Shown here: positions 33,842-43,391 of the stretch, in pieces | Layout: the number at the start of each line of letters is the position of its first letter | Position numbering within the stretch: the first letter of the stretch is position 1 | DNA from: CTSOIL-112 sp049291875 | GTDB lineage: Bacteria; Pseudomonadota; Gammaproteobacteria; Burkholderiales; Burkholderiaceae | Reading direction: 5' to 3' | DNA: 64,000 bases | Assembly (NCBI GenBank): GCA_049291875.1 | Contig: JBATQE010000024.1 | Span: 62,001 to 126,000, forward strand | Translations under genes and position numbers: made by a program | The notes under the pieces: generated by a model | Seen by the model: the letters and a program-made list of their open reading frames with translations, nothing else | Databases searched by the model: none | Told to the model about the DNA's origin: nothing

Positions 33842-34705
33842 ATGCAGTCGCTCTGGATGCTCGCCGCATCATTTTTCTTTTCCCTGATGGGGGTCAGCAT
33901 CAAATTCGCATCAAACCAGCATAATTTGGCTGAAATCGTGCTGGCGCGCGGCATTCCGAGCGTTCTGCTGCTGGCCGGATTTGCCCTGTATCGCGGACGC
34001 GAGTTGTTCGGAAATCATTTGCGCGTACACGCCATACGCAACCTCAGCGGCGTCATTTCGATGTGGATGGGTTTTTACGCCATGCTGCATCTGCCTTTGG
34101 GCTTGGCGACCACGCTGAACTACACCTCGCCCCTGTTCATCGCCGCATTTATGCTGTATATCGGCTATTATTCCGGCATTTTGCGCGAGCAATGGCTGCG
34201 TTTCGGTGCGGTGGTTCTGGGGTTTATCGGCGTACTGTTCATTTTTAACCCATTCACCGAAACCCAGCTCAATCATTTCGCAATTCTGGTCGGTCTGTTG
34301 TGTGGCGCATTGGCCGCCGTCGCCTATATGAGCGTACGCAGCCTCGGTCAACTGGGCGAACCGGAGTGGCGCACCGTGATGCTGTTCTCCATGAGCATCA
34401 CCGCGACCGGTGTCATCGGCATGATGGTTTTGGGCTTCTCGCCCAGCCCGACGTGGCAGTCCGTACTCGCACTGCTGGGCATCGGCAGTTTCGGCATGAT
34501 TGCACAATTGTGCATGACGCGCGCGTTCGGCTCGGGACATCCGGTACTCACTGCCACGCTGCAATACAGCACGATTATCTTTTCAACCATCTGGGGCGAA
34601 CTCTTCTGGCGCGAACACATCAGCCTGTCCGGCTTCATCGGCATGGCGCTGGTGATGATTGCCGGATTGTCCGCCACATTGTATAGTCTCAAACACAAAC
34701 CATGA
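33842..34705 (+). CDS. EamA-family (DMT superfamily) transporter
   Basis: From ATG 33842 ('MQSLWMLAASFFFSLMGVSIKFA') the protein has 287 residues; AAAGGA lies 6 nt upstream, favouring this over an in-frame start 90 bp earlier. Ten hydrophobic segments in two EamA repeats are visible, ending 'ALVMIAGLSATLYSLKHKP'. Family members export amino acids or other metabolites; the substrate cannot be inferred. The sulfurtransferase gene begins 16 bp after its stop, so the two probably form an operon. Confidence 0.87.
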   Translation: MQSLWMLAASFFFSLMGVSIKFASNQHNLAEIVLARGIPSVLLLAGFALYRGRELFGNHLRVHAIRNLSGVISMWMGFYAMLHLPLGLATTLNYTSPLFIAAFMLYIGYYSGILREQWLRFGAVVLGFIGVLFIFNPFTETQLNHFAILVGLLCGALAAVAYMSVRSLGQLGEPEWRTVMLFSMSITATGVIGMMVLGFSPSPTWQSVLALLGIGSFGMIAQLCMTRAFGSGHPVLTATLQYSTIIFSTIWGELFWREHISLSGFIGMALVMIAGLSATLYSLKHKP

Positions 34706-34721
34706 TCTTTTGGAGAGCATT

Positions 34722-35591
34722 ATGACGGCCTACGACAACCTCATCAACGCACAACAACTGCACGATTTACCCGCTCAAAACACCTTGATATTGGATGTGC
34801 GTCACAGCCTCGCCGATTTTGCGCAGGGCAGACGCTTGTACGCCCAATCACACCTGCCCAACGCGCATTTTATCGATATTGAAACCGATCTATCGGGTGA
34901 AAAAACGGGGCAAAATGGCCGCCATCCCTTGCCCGATTGGGACGTCTTAGCCGAAAAACTGCGCCGCTTCGGAATGAATCAGGACACGCAAGTGGTCGCC
35001 TACGACGATGCAGGCGGCATGATGGCGGCGCGCGCATGGTGGCTGCTGCGTGCGCTCGGCCACACCGCTGTTGCGGTGCTCAATGGCGGCATAGCCGCGT
35101 GGGAGCGCGCGGGTTTTGCCTTGACCGATAAGCGACCTACACCGAACACCGAAGGCAATTTTCAACGCGGCGCTTCACTGATGCGTGTCTTGAGTGCGAA
35201 TGACGTATTGGCGCATTTGGACAGCGCCGAGCAATTACTCGTCGATGCGCGCTCACCCGAGCGCTATCGGGGTGAAGTGGAGCCGATCGATCCGATCGCC
35301 GGGCATATTCCCGGGGCGCTGAATTATTTTTGCGCCGACAATCTACTCGGGGATTTCACCTTCAAATCCGCCGACGAACTGCGCGTGCAATGGCAGGCAT
35401 TGTTGGGCGAAGCGATTGACACTCATACCGACCGCGTTGTCCACTACTGTGGCTCCGGCATCACCGCCAGCCATAACCTGCTGTCCATGCACATCGCGGG
35501 GCTGGACGTATCGGCCAACGGCGCGGGCTTGTACGCCGGATCGTGGTCAGAATGGATGGCCGATCCGCAACGCCCACGCGATCCGAGTTGA
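34722..35591 (+). CDS. sseA: Thiosulfate/3-mercaptopyruvate sulfurtransferase (two rhodanese domains)
   Basis: The protein has 289 residues with TGGAGA as ribosome-binding site. Domain 1 includes 'FIDIETDLSGEKTGQNGRHPLPD'; domain 2 holds the catalytic Cys243 in 'HYCGSGITASHN'. The loop CGSGITA matches the CGSG(V/I)TA of 3-mercaptopyruvate sulfurtransferases rather than the CRKGVTA of thiosulfate rhodaneses. It transfers sulfur from 3-mercaptopyruvate to acceptors such as cyanide or thiols. The upstream EamA transporter may be co-expressed; a functional link is not shown. Confidence 0.92.
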   Translation: MTAYDNLINAQQLHDLPAQNTLILDVRHSLADFAQGRRLYAQSHLPNAHFIDIETDLSGEKTGQNGRHPLPDWDVLAEKLRRFGMNQDTQVVAYDDAGGMMAARAWWLLRALGHTAVAVLNGGIAAWERAGFALTDKRPTPNTEGNFQRGASLMRVLSANDVLAHLDSAEQLLVDARSPERYRGEVEPIDPIAGHIPGALNYFCADNLLGDFTFKSADELRVQWQALLGEAIDTHTDRVVHYCGSGITASHNLLSMHIAGLDVSANGAGLYAGSWSEWMADPQRPRDPS

Positions 35592-35633
35592 TTTTAAACG
35601 CCAAATTGATTTTAAACACCATCGCGGCGCAGA

Positions 35634-36350
35634 TTATCTATTCAACTTGAATACGATAGAAAAACGATAGCGGTAGGCAATCGCTTGTCCGCCGCGTGTC
35701 GCCGGTGTAAAGCGATATTGATTCAGCACCGTGTCGTGCGCCGCACGATCCAAACGCGCGTAACCACTGCCTTTGACCACATCCACACCAGACGCGCGGC
35801 CATTCGACTCGACCATAACGGACAGTACAACCTCGCCTTGCTCGCCATTCTCCTTGGAGAACTCGGGATATGCCGGACGGGGATTGTGCAAATGCCCACC
35901 AATATGCGTGGGCAAAGTCAGCACTGCATGATTACTCTGCGCACCGCCGCCTATCGTCTCAGACGATTGACTCTGAACGCCATTACCCGCCGCATGACGG
36001 GCATTTTGCCCCTGCGCCAATGCACTCAATGGCTCTGATGGTCTCGTGTTTGGCTTGTTTGCCAGTGTGTTTGCCTTGAGTCCGTCGTTGGTTTTGCCTG
36101 ACGAAACCGTTTCTGCGGTAGGTTCGCTGGTCGTTGCAGAATGCGCGGTGGATGCCGAAGACACAACGGAAGGCGCAACGAAAGATGCGACAACAGCCGC
36201 CGTATCATTGTGCTCAGACGGTGAACTGACAACGTGCGCGCTCACCCACTGCGGCGGCTGGAAATACCCTTCCCGCAATGCAATACCAATCGCGCCCAGA
36301 TGAATGAGCGCGATCAGCAAGAGGATACTGAACCAACGTTGCCCCCTCAT
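35634..36350 (-). CDS. tonB: TonB-family energy transducer
   Basis: The protein has 238 residues. One N-terminal membrane anchor (about 8-27) is followed by a periplasmic linker rich in Ser, Thr, Ala and Asn instead of the usual Pro/Lys/Glu repeats. The C-terminal TonB domain begins near 'PAYPEFSKENGEQGEVVLSV' and ends 'YRYRFSIVFKL'. TonB couples the proton-motive ExbB-ExbD motor to outer-membrane receptors. It starts 18 bp after the stop of the copper-type receptor, so this is probably a dedicated TonB. No exbB or exbD is in the window. Confidence 0.9.
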   Translation of the reverse strand: MRGQRWFSILLLIALIHLGAIGIALREGYFQPPQWVSAHVVSSPSEHNDTAAVVASFVAPSVVSSASTAHSATTSEPTAETVSSGKTNDGLKANTLANKPNTRPSEPLSALAQGQNARHAAGNGVQSQSSETIGGGAQSNHAVLTLPTHIGGHLHNPRPAYPEFSKENGEQGEVVLSVMVESNGRASGVDVVKGSGYARLDRAAHDTVLNQYRFTPATRGGQAIAYRYRFSIVFKLNR

Positions 36351-36368
36351 GCCCAGCCGGTCAAATCA

Positions 36369-38387
36369 TTAAAATTTCGCATTGAGCTTCAGCCAGAACT
36401 GACGACCCGGCTCGTTGATGCGCGTACCGACCTGTCCGGCTGCGGCAACGTCGTAGGCCGTTGCTTTGCTGATATGCTCGCTGTAGGTGCGGTTAAAAAT
36501 ATTATCCACGCCCAGATTCAGGCTGGCGTTCGGACTGATTTTCCAACCCGCGTTAAGCGATACCACGCCATAACCGGCGCTGGCTGTTTTCAAATCTTGC
36601 CCCACGATATTGCCCTGTCCCGGGGCAATGCGGTTTTGCCCTGCCACAGCACGCAGCAACAAGGCAGCGGAGAATTTACCATCATCGTAGCCAATTGAAG
36701 TTTTCGACTCCAGCGGCGGGGTTTGTGCCAACGGCAGGTTGTCCGTGGTGTTTTTGCCACGAGTGTAGGCCAGACTTTGGCCGAGTTTCCAATTCGGTGC
36801 GAAGTGCCACGTCAGCTCGGCTTCACCGCCCCAGCGTGCGGCGTCCACATTGCGCGCCTGTGGTGTGCTATTGCTATCAACCAAGATGAAGTTATTCACA
36901 CGGCTGCCAAACACGGACAGGCTCGCAGACAGGTTGTCTACCGCGTAAATCACGCCCGCATCCAATTGTTTGTTCGATTCTTTGTTGAGTTTAAAACTGC
37001 GGTTGCGCTCCCAAAAATCCGGTGCGCGCTCGCCCACACCCACGCCGGCGTAGGATGTCCACGCACCATCGCGACGCTCAAAACGCACAAAACCCGAATG
37101 GAGTCGGTAGGTTTGATCTTCCCACGGCGTGCCTTGAACCGCAGCGTAGTTGGCGTATTTTTCTTGATACTGCGCTTGGGTTCTGTCGTGACGATAGCCC
37201 GCAACCAGTCGGTTTTTCTCATCCATCAGCCAAGTGCCTTCGGCATAAACCCCCAGATTGCGGAAATGTTGATCGTTCTGACGCGGATTCAGGGTGTAGC
37301 TTTTCATGCTATTGCCATTGCGCAGCGTGTGCTGATCGTCCATCCAGTCCAAGCCCACTTTGGCCTGCACCTTTTCAAAGCCTAAATCGGCTTGTAAACG
37401 GGCGGTATCGGTGGTGCGGTCAGGATTGTTCTCCATTTTCATGCCGGCATTGGGGCGCAAGCTGTAATTGTCCATCACATGATCCACATAGCTGTGGCCG
37501 TATTGCGCTTTCAATTCGGTCAACCACGACGTCAAATCGCGGCGCGCAACGCTGATATTCCACGCATCGCGGTCAAATTTAATCCCGTCCATCGCGCGGT
37601 CGGCGTAGGCCGCGTGTCCGCGACTGCGATCGTAGCTCGCCTCGATGGTGGTTTTCTCATCCGGCGTGATACCGACTTGTAGATTTTGGCTGTTGCGTTT
37701 ATAGGCCGAATGCACCTCATTGCCATTGCCATCGCTGTAATTTTCCGCGCGGTTATCCACCCAATTCAAACGCGCGTAGCCGTATTTCCAGCCCGCGGTC
37801 AAACCCGCATATGCATCAAAACGCTCTGCGCTGCCCGCCGTCAAATTGCCATCGAACTTTAACGTAGCTTGGTCAAAGCGCGGCGTCTGGCGCACAAACT
37901 GCACCGAGCCTGCAACCAAACCCGGGCCTTGCGTCACCGACTGCGGGCCTTTGGTGATAATCACTTCATCATAATTTTCAGGATAAATATACGCTGTCGG
38001 CGGATCCATCCGCCCGCCACAGCCGCCAAACAGGTGATGATCATCCGCCGTAATCGCCAACCGCGAGCCACCCAAGCCTCGGAACAGCGGATCGCCGTCA
38101 ATCCCGCCTTTGCGAATCACTGTCATATTCGGTACGGTTTTGAGCAAAGACGCACCATCGGGCGCAGGAATCGGCTGGATCGGTGCTTTCGGGTTAATTT
38201 TCGCCACATTCGGTTTGACCGTCGGCGTGGAAGTCACCACAACATCGTCCAATACCGCTTCGCCAACCGGAGTTTGGCTCGCGCCCTCTTGGGCATAAGC
38301 GGTTAAAGCGAACACGCTCAACACAACAGCGGTCATCGGTTTGAGCAAAAATACGGTTTTAGCCCCGTGGGGTGTCATGCGCAACAT
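36369..38387 (-). CDS. TonB-dependent copper receptor (NosA/OprC-like)
   Basis: From ATG 38387, with AAAAAGGA 5 nt upstream, the protein has 672 residues with a signal peptide ending 'ALTAYAQ'. The plug domain contains 'GGCGGRMDPPTAYIYPENYD' and 'KGPQSVTQGPGLVAGSVQF', the signature of the OprC/NosA copper receptor family. It ends in 'GRQFWLKLNAKF' with a terminal aromatic, as for outer-membrane barrels. It likely imports copper, or a copper-binding ligand, for cuproenzymes. It is co-oriented with and directly upstream of tonB. Confidence 0.9.
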   Translation of the reverse strand: MLRMTPHGAKTVFLLKPMTAVVLSVFALTAYAQEGASQTPVGEAVLDDVVVTSTPTVKPNVAKINPKAPIQPIPAPDGASLLKTVPNMTVIRKGGIDGDPLFRGLGGSRLAITADDHHLFGGCGGRMDPPTAYIYPENYDEVIITKGPQSVTQGPGLVAGSVQFVRQTPRFDQATLKFDGNLTAGSAERFDAYAGLTAGWKYGYARLNWVDNRAENYSDGNGNEVHSAYKRNSQNLQVGITPDEKTTIEASYDRSRGHAAYADRAMDGIKFDRDAWNISVARRDLTSWLTELKAQYGHSYVDHVMDNYSLRPNAGMKMENNPDRTTDTARLQADLGFEKVQAKVGLDWMDDQHTLRNGNSMKSYTLNPRQNDQHFRNLGVYAEGTWLMDEKNRLVAGYRHDRTQAQYQEKYANYAAVQGTPWEDQTYRLHSGFVRFERRDGAWTSYAGVGVGERAPDFWERNRSFKLNKESNKQLDAGVIYAVDNLSASLSVFGSRVNNFILVDSNSTPQARNVDAARWGGEAELTWHFAPNWKLGQSLAYTRGKNTTDNLPLAQTPPLESKTSIGYDDGKFSAALLLRAVAGQNRIAPGQGNIVGQDLKTASAGYGVVSLNAGWKISPNASLNLGVDNIFNRTYSEHISKATAYDVAAAGQVGTRINEPGRQFWLKLNAKF

Positions 38388-38518
38388 AAGCATCCTTTTT
38401 GAAGAAAATAAGTGTTTCAAAAGTAAAATTGTGGACTTATTGTAGAAGCGCGATGCGGGTGGGTAAACCAAAAACTGCTCCGTCGTATCTCATTACCCTG
38501 CCGTCTGAGAAAGACCGA

Positions 38519-38541
38519 TAAAAACAATTCTCATTCCGAGT
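38519..38541 (-). promoter_or_regulatory. Fur-box-like sequence upstream of the copper-type receptor
   Basis: The minus-strand reading AATGAGAATTGTTTTTA partly matches the Fur consensus GATAATGAGAATCATT. It lies about 135 bp before the receptor start. The left half matches well and the right half poorly, so a metal-responsive repressor site is only suggested. The 38388-38726 gap shows no gene. Confidence 0.3.
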
Positions 38542-38726
38542 ATTTTTTAGGGTTTTTGGCTTGAATTTTTGTGGGCTAAAAATGAGCGATTTTCTTGGAA
38601 ACCTTATCAAACATGAACATCTAAACCGTTGCGCCAGAACAACAAAACGAAAAACCCAACAAAAGCCCTTTTATTTTTATGGTCTTTTGGTCACAAATTT
38701 TGTGTGATTTTCCCTCAAATGGCATC

Positions 38727-38765
38727 AAAAAAACCTGCGCTCGTTGCCGAAATCGCAGGTTTTTT
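38727..38765. terminator. Terminator after aroB
   Basis: A stem AAAAAACCTGCG/CGCAGGTTTTTT around a 14-nt loop has T-runs in both directions. On the minus strand it follows the aroB stop by 45 bp. Confidence 0.85.
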
Positions 38766-38809
38766 GATTGCAGATTTTTGATCTGATGCTTCTAATGTTT
38801 TCTGATGAA

Positions 38810-39889
38810 TTAGACTGCGCACACCGCCAAGGTCTGGCGCAAGATCGCTTCGTCCGCCGTTTGTACTTGAGCCTTGCCAATGCCGTCCAGCAAGACGAAT
38901 TGAATCTGCCCCGCCGAACTTTTCTTGTCCAGACGCATCATCTCGATCATGGCGTCCACGCCCAAACGCGGCGGCTGTATCGGTAATCCGGCGGCTTCGG
39001 TCAAAGCACGAATCCGCGCCAATTCGTCGGCGTTCAGTTGCCCCAAACGATGCGACAAATCCGCCGCCAAAACCATGCCCGCGCCGACCGCTTCGCCATG
39101 CAGCCAGTTGCCATAACCCATACCCGCTTCAATCGCGTGACCAAAGGTATGGCCAAAATTCAAAATCGCGCGCAAGCCCGATTCGCGCTCATCCTGCGCC
39201 ACGACCTCGGCCTTGATTTCGCACGAGCGTACAATCGCATGGGTTAATGCCGCCGCATCGCGCGCGCGCAACGCAGCCATGTTTTGCTCCAGCCATGTGA
39301 AATAGTCGGCGTCGTAAATCGCGCCGTGTTTGATGATTTCGGCCAAACCGGCGGACAATTCGCGCTCGGGTAGGGTGTTGAGCGTATCAATATCGGCCAG
39401 TACCAACTGCGGCTGGTAAAACGCGCCGATCATGTTTTTGCCCAGCGGGTGATTGATGCCGGTTTTGCCACCGACCGATGAATCCACTTGCGAGAGTAAG
39501 GTCGTCGGCGCTTGAATGAACGGCACGCCGCGCATATAGCTGGCCGCCGCAAATCCGGCCATATCTCCGACTACACCGCCACCGAGCGCAATGATCGTGG
39601 TTTTGCGGTCGCACTGCTGTGACAGCAGCGCGTCGAAAATGCTGTTCAGCGTTTCCAGATTTTTATACGCTTCACCGTCGGGTAATTCGTGCACATACAC
39701 GGTTTTACCCAAATCGCGCACCACCTGCGCCATGCGCTCAGCGTACAGCGGCGCAACCGTGGTGTTGCTGACAATCAACACGGTTTTGCCTTTGATCGCC
39801 TGTTGCAAAGCCTGCGCGTGGCACAAGGCATTCGGCTCGATGATGATCGGGTAGGCGCGCTCGCCCAGTTCAACGGTAATGGTGCTCAT
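38810..39889 (-). CDS. aroB: 3-dehydroquinate synthase
   Basis: The protein has 359 residues. The NAD-binding and active-site region is clear: 'ALGGGVVGDMAGFAAASYMRG', 'PTTLLSQVDSSVGGKTGIN' and the metal-ligand stretch 'ILNFGHTFGHAIE'. It converts DAHP to 3-dehydroquinate, step 2 of the shikimate pathway. It lies 9 bp after aroK in the conserved pilMNOPQ-aroK-aroB block, and a terminator closes the block. Confidence 0.98.
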   Translation of the reverse strand: MSTITVELGERAYPIIIEPNALCHAQALQQAIKGKTVLIVSNTTVAPLYAERMAQVVRDLGKTVYVHELPDGEAYKNLETLNSIFDALLSQQCDRKTTIIALGGGVVGDMAGFAAASYMRGVPFIQAPTTLLSQVDSSVGGKTGINHPLGKNMIGAFYQPQLVLADIDTLNTLPERELSAGLAEIIKHGAIYDADYFTWLEQNMAALRARDAAALTHAIVRSCEIKAEVVAQDERESGLRAILNFGHTFGHAIEAGMGYGNWLHGEAVGAGMVLAADLSHRLGQLNADELARIRALTEAAGLPIQPPRLGVDAMIEMMRLDKKSSAGQIQFVLLDGIGKAQVQTADEAILRQTLAVCAV

Positions 39890-39898
39890 AGCGATTCG

Positions 39899-40531
39899 TT
39901 ATTTCAGGTTAATTGAGGATTGATCCGTAGTCACTTCGGACGCGGTCTGCTCGCTCAGTTTTGCGATCAGTTGCGCCATGATATCGGCGACCACGCGGGT
40001 CACATGCCCCGAACCGGTTTTCACCACGATATCGGCCAAGGACTCGTAAATCGGATGGCGCTTTTGGTACAGCTCGGTCAAGGTCGCCAAGGGGTCTGCG
40101 GTTTGCAGCAGCGGACGGTTGCGATCATAGCGCGTGCGGTTGTACAGGCGCTCAGGCGTGGTGGACAGGTAGACAATCCAGCCGCTGTTTTTCAATGCCT
40201 GCTGATTCGCTTCGCGCAGCACCGCGCCGCCGCCTGTGCCCAAAACCACCGATGGTTTGGCGCACAATTCGGCGATCATGCGCTGCTCGCGTTCGCGAAA
40301 GCCCGATTCGCCCTCAATCTCGAAAATCGTCGGAATACTCGCGCCGGTGCGGTGTACGATTTCTTCGTCCGAGTCGTAAAAATCCCGCCCCAAGGTGCGC
40401 GCCAGCATTTTGCCCGCCGTCGATTTACCCGCGCCCATCAGGCCGATCAAGTAGATATTGGGCGCTTGCCCGAGCAGGACTTTTTGCGCGGGACTGATGG
40501 CGATGCTGGTTTTGTAGTGTTTCGGCGTCAT
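39899..40531 (-). CDS. aroK: Shikimate kinase
   Basis: The protein has 210 residues, slightly long because of a 25-residue N-terminal lead and a 20-residue tail. Walker A 'GLMGAGKST' and the shikimate-binding 'FYDSDEEI', 'GESGFREREQRMI' and 'GTGGGAVLRE' are present, with the lid region 'RNRPLLQ'. It phosphorylates shikimate. It follows pilQ by about 40 bp. Confidence 0.97.
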   Translation of the reverse strand: MTPKHYKTSIAISPAQKVLLGQAPNIYLIGLMGAGKSTAGKMLARTLGRDFYDSDEEIVHRTGASIPTIFEIEGESGFREREQRMIAELCAKPSVVLGTGGGAVLREANQQALKNSGWIVYLSTTPERLYNRTRYDRNRPLLQTADPLATLTELYQKRHPIYESLADIVVKTGSGHVTRVVADIMAQLIAKLSEQTASEVTTDQSSINLK

Positions 40532-40572
40532 TGAGAAGGTCGTTTTAATCAGCGTGTGGGGTTCGATAACTT

Positions 40573-42018
40573 TTATTCGTCAATCGTTACGGTGTCGGAC
40601 TTTGAGGGCAAAATATTACCACGCGCGTCTAAAAGATGCGGCGTTAAAAAAATCAGCAGCTCGTTTTTATTAACCGAGCGCGTGGTGGTTTTGAACAAAT
40701 TACCCAGCAGCGGAATGTCGCCAAGCAACGGCACTTTGTCCACGGCTTTTCGGTTGTCTTCCTGATAAATGCCGCCAATCACCAGCGTACCGCCATTATC
40801 AATCGTCACTTGGGTTTTGACGTGTTTGGTATTGATCGCATAGCCCTGCGTGGTCATCGCACCCACGCTGTCTTTGGTCACGTCCACGTCCAGTACGACT
40901 TCGCCGTTCGGCGCAATTTGCGGCGTGACTTCGAGCTTCAGATTCGCTTTGCGAAACGACACGCTGGTCGCGCCCGAGCTGGTCGCCTGTTGGTACGGAA
41001 TTTCCGTGCCTTGTTCAATGATGGCTTTGACGTTGTTGCTGGTGACCACGCGCGGATTCGAGATCATTTTGCCTTTGCCGTCGGTTTCCAGCGCACTGAT
41101 TTCCAAGTTGATGAAACGGCTCATGCCGGAGCTAAACAAACTGACCGCGAAGCTCGCCGGATCAGCACCACCGGCACTGACCAAAGCGGGAAAGTTAATC
41201 ATGCTGCTGCCGGTCGTCGGCGCTACGCCCAGCCCTTGAATGCCGGAGGTTTGCCCGCTCAGTTGCTGGACTGCGCCCAGATTGCTGCCAAATACGGCGC
41301 CCTTGCTGGTATTGGCAGGGATTTGAACCGGCACATCAATGTATTCGCCCGAGCCATTCGGATCGAGCACCCGTTCGTAGCCTATTTTGTATTGCGTGCG
41401 GCTCAGGTCATTAAAGCCCAATTTAACGCCAAGCTTGCGCGAAAACGAGTCTTCCGCCTCGACAATCCGCGCTTCGATCAGCACCTGTTCTTGCGAATAC
41501 CGCGGCCTCGGCATCCTATCGTTGGACACATCAGTCGCATAGGTGTTGGAAACGAGTTCATTGCCACGCACATAAATCGCACCGCCGAGTTGCTCCGTGC
41601 GCAAATTTTTCGCACGCACAATCACGTCCAAGGCCTCTTGCCAGCCGGCCTGCTTCAAATTCAAGGTGATCGTGCCGCCGACCGATTCATCGGTCACAAT
41701 ATTCACGCCCGCCGTTTCACCGAGTAATTGCAGCAAGGCGCGCACTGGGATGTCCTGAAAGGCAAAATCCATGCGTTTTTCATTGGCCTTCGCGGTATTG
41801 GTACTCGCTGCCACCCCCGTAGACACATTCACCGTCAAACCGTCCACAGCCTGCGCCTGCGCGCCAAGCGCCGGTAAAAATATGGCCAATATGCTCCAAT
41901 AGATACCCCAGCATGTACGTTTAGCCACACGTTGCAAAGGGTATTGCGAAGATTGTCTGGAGTTATCTTGCGCATGACGTCGCCAATGGATCGCCTGCTG
42001 TTGCGTCTTATTTTTCAT
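40573..42018 (-). CDS. pilQ: Secretin PilQ, short HofQ/ComE-like form
   Basis: From ATG 42018 the protein has 481 residues (an alternative ATG is at 42036). A hydrophobic signal ends 'LGAQAQA'. 'FAFQDIPVRALLQLLGETAGVNIV' is the secretin/TonB short N-terminal domain, then an N1-type domain, then the secretin barrel with 'VPLLGDIPLLGNLFKTTTRSVNKNELLIFLTPHLL'. It would form the outer-membrane pore for a type IV pilus or DNA-uptake pilus. It lacks the AMIN domains of canonical PilQ (about 700 residues) and is closer in size to HofQ and ComE. It overlaps the pilP stop by 11 bp. Confidence 0.9.
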   Translation of the reverse strand: MKNKTQQQAIHWRRHAQDNSRQSSQYPLQRVAKRTCWGIYWSILAIFLPALGAQAQAVDGLTVNVSTGVAASTNTAKANEKRMDFAFQDIPVRALLQLLGETAGVNIVTDESVGGTITLNLKQAGWQEALDVIVRAKNLRTEQLGGAIYVRGNELVSNTYATDVSNDRMPRPRYSQEQVLIEARIVEAEDSFSRKLGVKLGFNDLSRTQYKIGYERVLDPNGSGEYIDVPVQIPANTSKGAVFGSNLGAVQQLSGQTSGIQGLGVAPTTGSSMINFPALVSAGGADPASFAVSLFSSGMSRFINLEISALETDGKGKMISNPRVVTSNNVKAIIEQGTEIPYQQATSSGATSVSFRKANLKLEVTPQIAPNGEVVLDVDVTKDSVGAMTTQGYAINTKHVKTQVTIDNGGTLVIGGIYQEDNRKAVDKVPLLGDIPLLGNLFKTTTRSVNKNELLIFLTPHLLDARGNILPSKSDTVTIDE

Positions 42019-42736
42019 AGTGAACCGTTTGACCATTGATTAATACCTGCATTTTTGCCGCATCGAATTGCAACACGCGCCACTGCCCGCGCCCGATGCG
42101 CATATCCGGCACGACGCGATATACACGCTCGCCCACTCGCACCAACCCGAACCGCTCCGATCCCGTTCCCATCATGCCCACGTATTGAATTTGCTGAGCC
42201 TCCGCTTGGCTCAAATCAGGCATGATTTGTACCGTTGGTTTAAGCGGTGGACTCAAAACGCCGAAATCGGCTGCACCCAAGTCATAGCGATCATACCGAT
42301 TGAGGTTCGGTATTGGGGCCTTGGGCGTCCGCTCCGACGACGCCGCGGCTTTTTTCTCCACAGCAATGCCCACGGTAGTAAATACGTTTTCGGGGATCTG
42401 TTCGTCCAATCCAATACTGCGGATCAAGCGACGATCAAGGTTCTGCAACTGCTGGTTCAGACGACTGACTTCCGGTTGCCCGTGAATACCATGCATCTGA
42501 CGCAGCTCGGTATTCAACCATTGTTTCGCTTGCTCCGGTGTTTGGGGGGTATTGCCAACATATCCCCGAAGCACCTGCGACTTGGACAATTGATTCGACG
42601 TATTCGCCGACTGGGTTTGATCACAGGCAAACAGACCGAAAGATACCGAGATCAAAGCAATCGGCATCCACATACCGCGCCATTGACCTTGCCATCGCAA
42701 GATGCACTTTCCGAACTTTGCGCTATTTCGTCCCAT
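42008..42736 (-). CDS. pilP: Type IV pilus assembly lipoprotein PilP
   Basis: From ATG 42736 the protein has 242 residues (ATG 42757 is an alternative). The lipobox 'GLFACDQ' puts the lipidated Cys at about residue 38. The C-terminal domain has the PilP pattern 'MMGTGSERFGLVRVGERVYRVVPDMRIG' followed by 'GQWRVLQFDAAKMQVLING'. PilP bridges inner-membrane PilN-PilO and the secretin. The start overlaps the end of pilO by 14 bp. Confidence 0.85.
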   Translation of the reverse strand: MGRNSAKFGKCILRWQGQWRGMWMPIALISVSFGLFACDQTQSANTSNQLSKSQVLRGYVGNTPQTPEQAKQWLNTELRQMHGIHGQPEVSRLNQQLQNLDRRLIRSIGLDEQIPENVFTTVGIAVEKKAAASSERTPKAPIPNLNRYDRYDLGAADFGVLSPPLKPTVQIMPDLSQAEAQQIQYVGMMGTGSERFGLVRVGERVYRVVPDMRIGRGQWRVLQFDAAKMQVLINGQTVHYEK

Positions 42737-43391
42737 TGCGCTCCGCCTTTTTGACATTCTCTTTGAAACACCAAAAACTCACCGACCAACGCACCTGATC
42801 AGAACCCACCGCTTCCAGATCAGACGATACGACGCCCAACCATTCATTATGACGCCCCAAATCCGAGGCAAATCCCAATATGTCGGCATAAGTGCCTTGC
42901 ACCGAGATACTCAATACCGCCGTTTGACTCAGCCAATCCGTTGAATATTTCAGCGCTTCACGATGAAATGTGCGGACATTTTCTTTTACCGCATAGTCAA
43001 TAGCATCTGCCAGCGCTTTGCGTTCAGTCTCCGACGGCTCTTGTAACTTCAGCGACACCACGCTCAGATTGCGCTCGCGTGTCGATGCGAGCAAACCCGC
43101 CAACCACTGCGCTTCCTCATCAGCTCGGATCATGCGCGCAGGCGGCACCAATTCCAAAACATCCGGCGGCACTGCGAGCGCTTGACGAATCTGCTGTTGG
43201 GTCGAGCGAATGCGCATCAACTCTGTTTCCAACAGCGCCACACGCGGCCACACCAGCATCAACATCAAGCACGCCAATAACGCTATGCCCAACAAAGCCA
43301 AAACCCAACGTCGCACAGTACTCGGCCAATGCGCCATCTGCGCCACATCCAAATCACGCCAATGCAATTGCTGCCTCAGAGATTGCCTCAT
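42723..43391 (-). CDS. pilO: Type IV pilus assembly protein PilO
   Basis: The protein has 222 residues, with one membrane helix near residues 25-48 and a periplasmic coiled-coil and ferredoxin-like region. Assignment rests largely on position between pilN and pilP and on topology; sequence similarity to canonical PilO is low. The start overlaps the pilN stop in ATGA, so translation is coupled. It forms the PilN-PilO inner-membrane alignment complex. Confidence 0.78.
   Translation of the reverse strand: MRQSLRQQLHWRDLDVAQMAHWPSTVRRWVLALLGIALLACLMLMLVWPRVALLETELMRIRSTQQQIRQALAVPPDVLELVPPARMIRADEEAQWLAGLLASTRERNLSVVSLKLQEPSETERKALADAIDYAVKENVRTFHREALKYSTDWLSQTAVLSISVQGTYADILGFASDLGRHNEWLGVVSSDLEAVGSDQVRWSVSFWCFKENVKKAERNGTK

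Noticed and set aside
38499..38510. Neisseria-type DNA uptake sequence (GCCGTCTGA)
   Set aside because: Only one partial copy, followed by G instead of A, was noticed; a true uptake word should recur many times in 64 kb.
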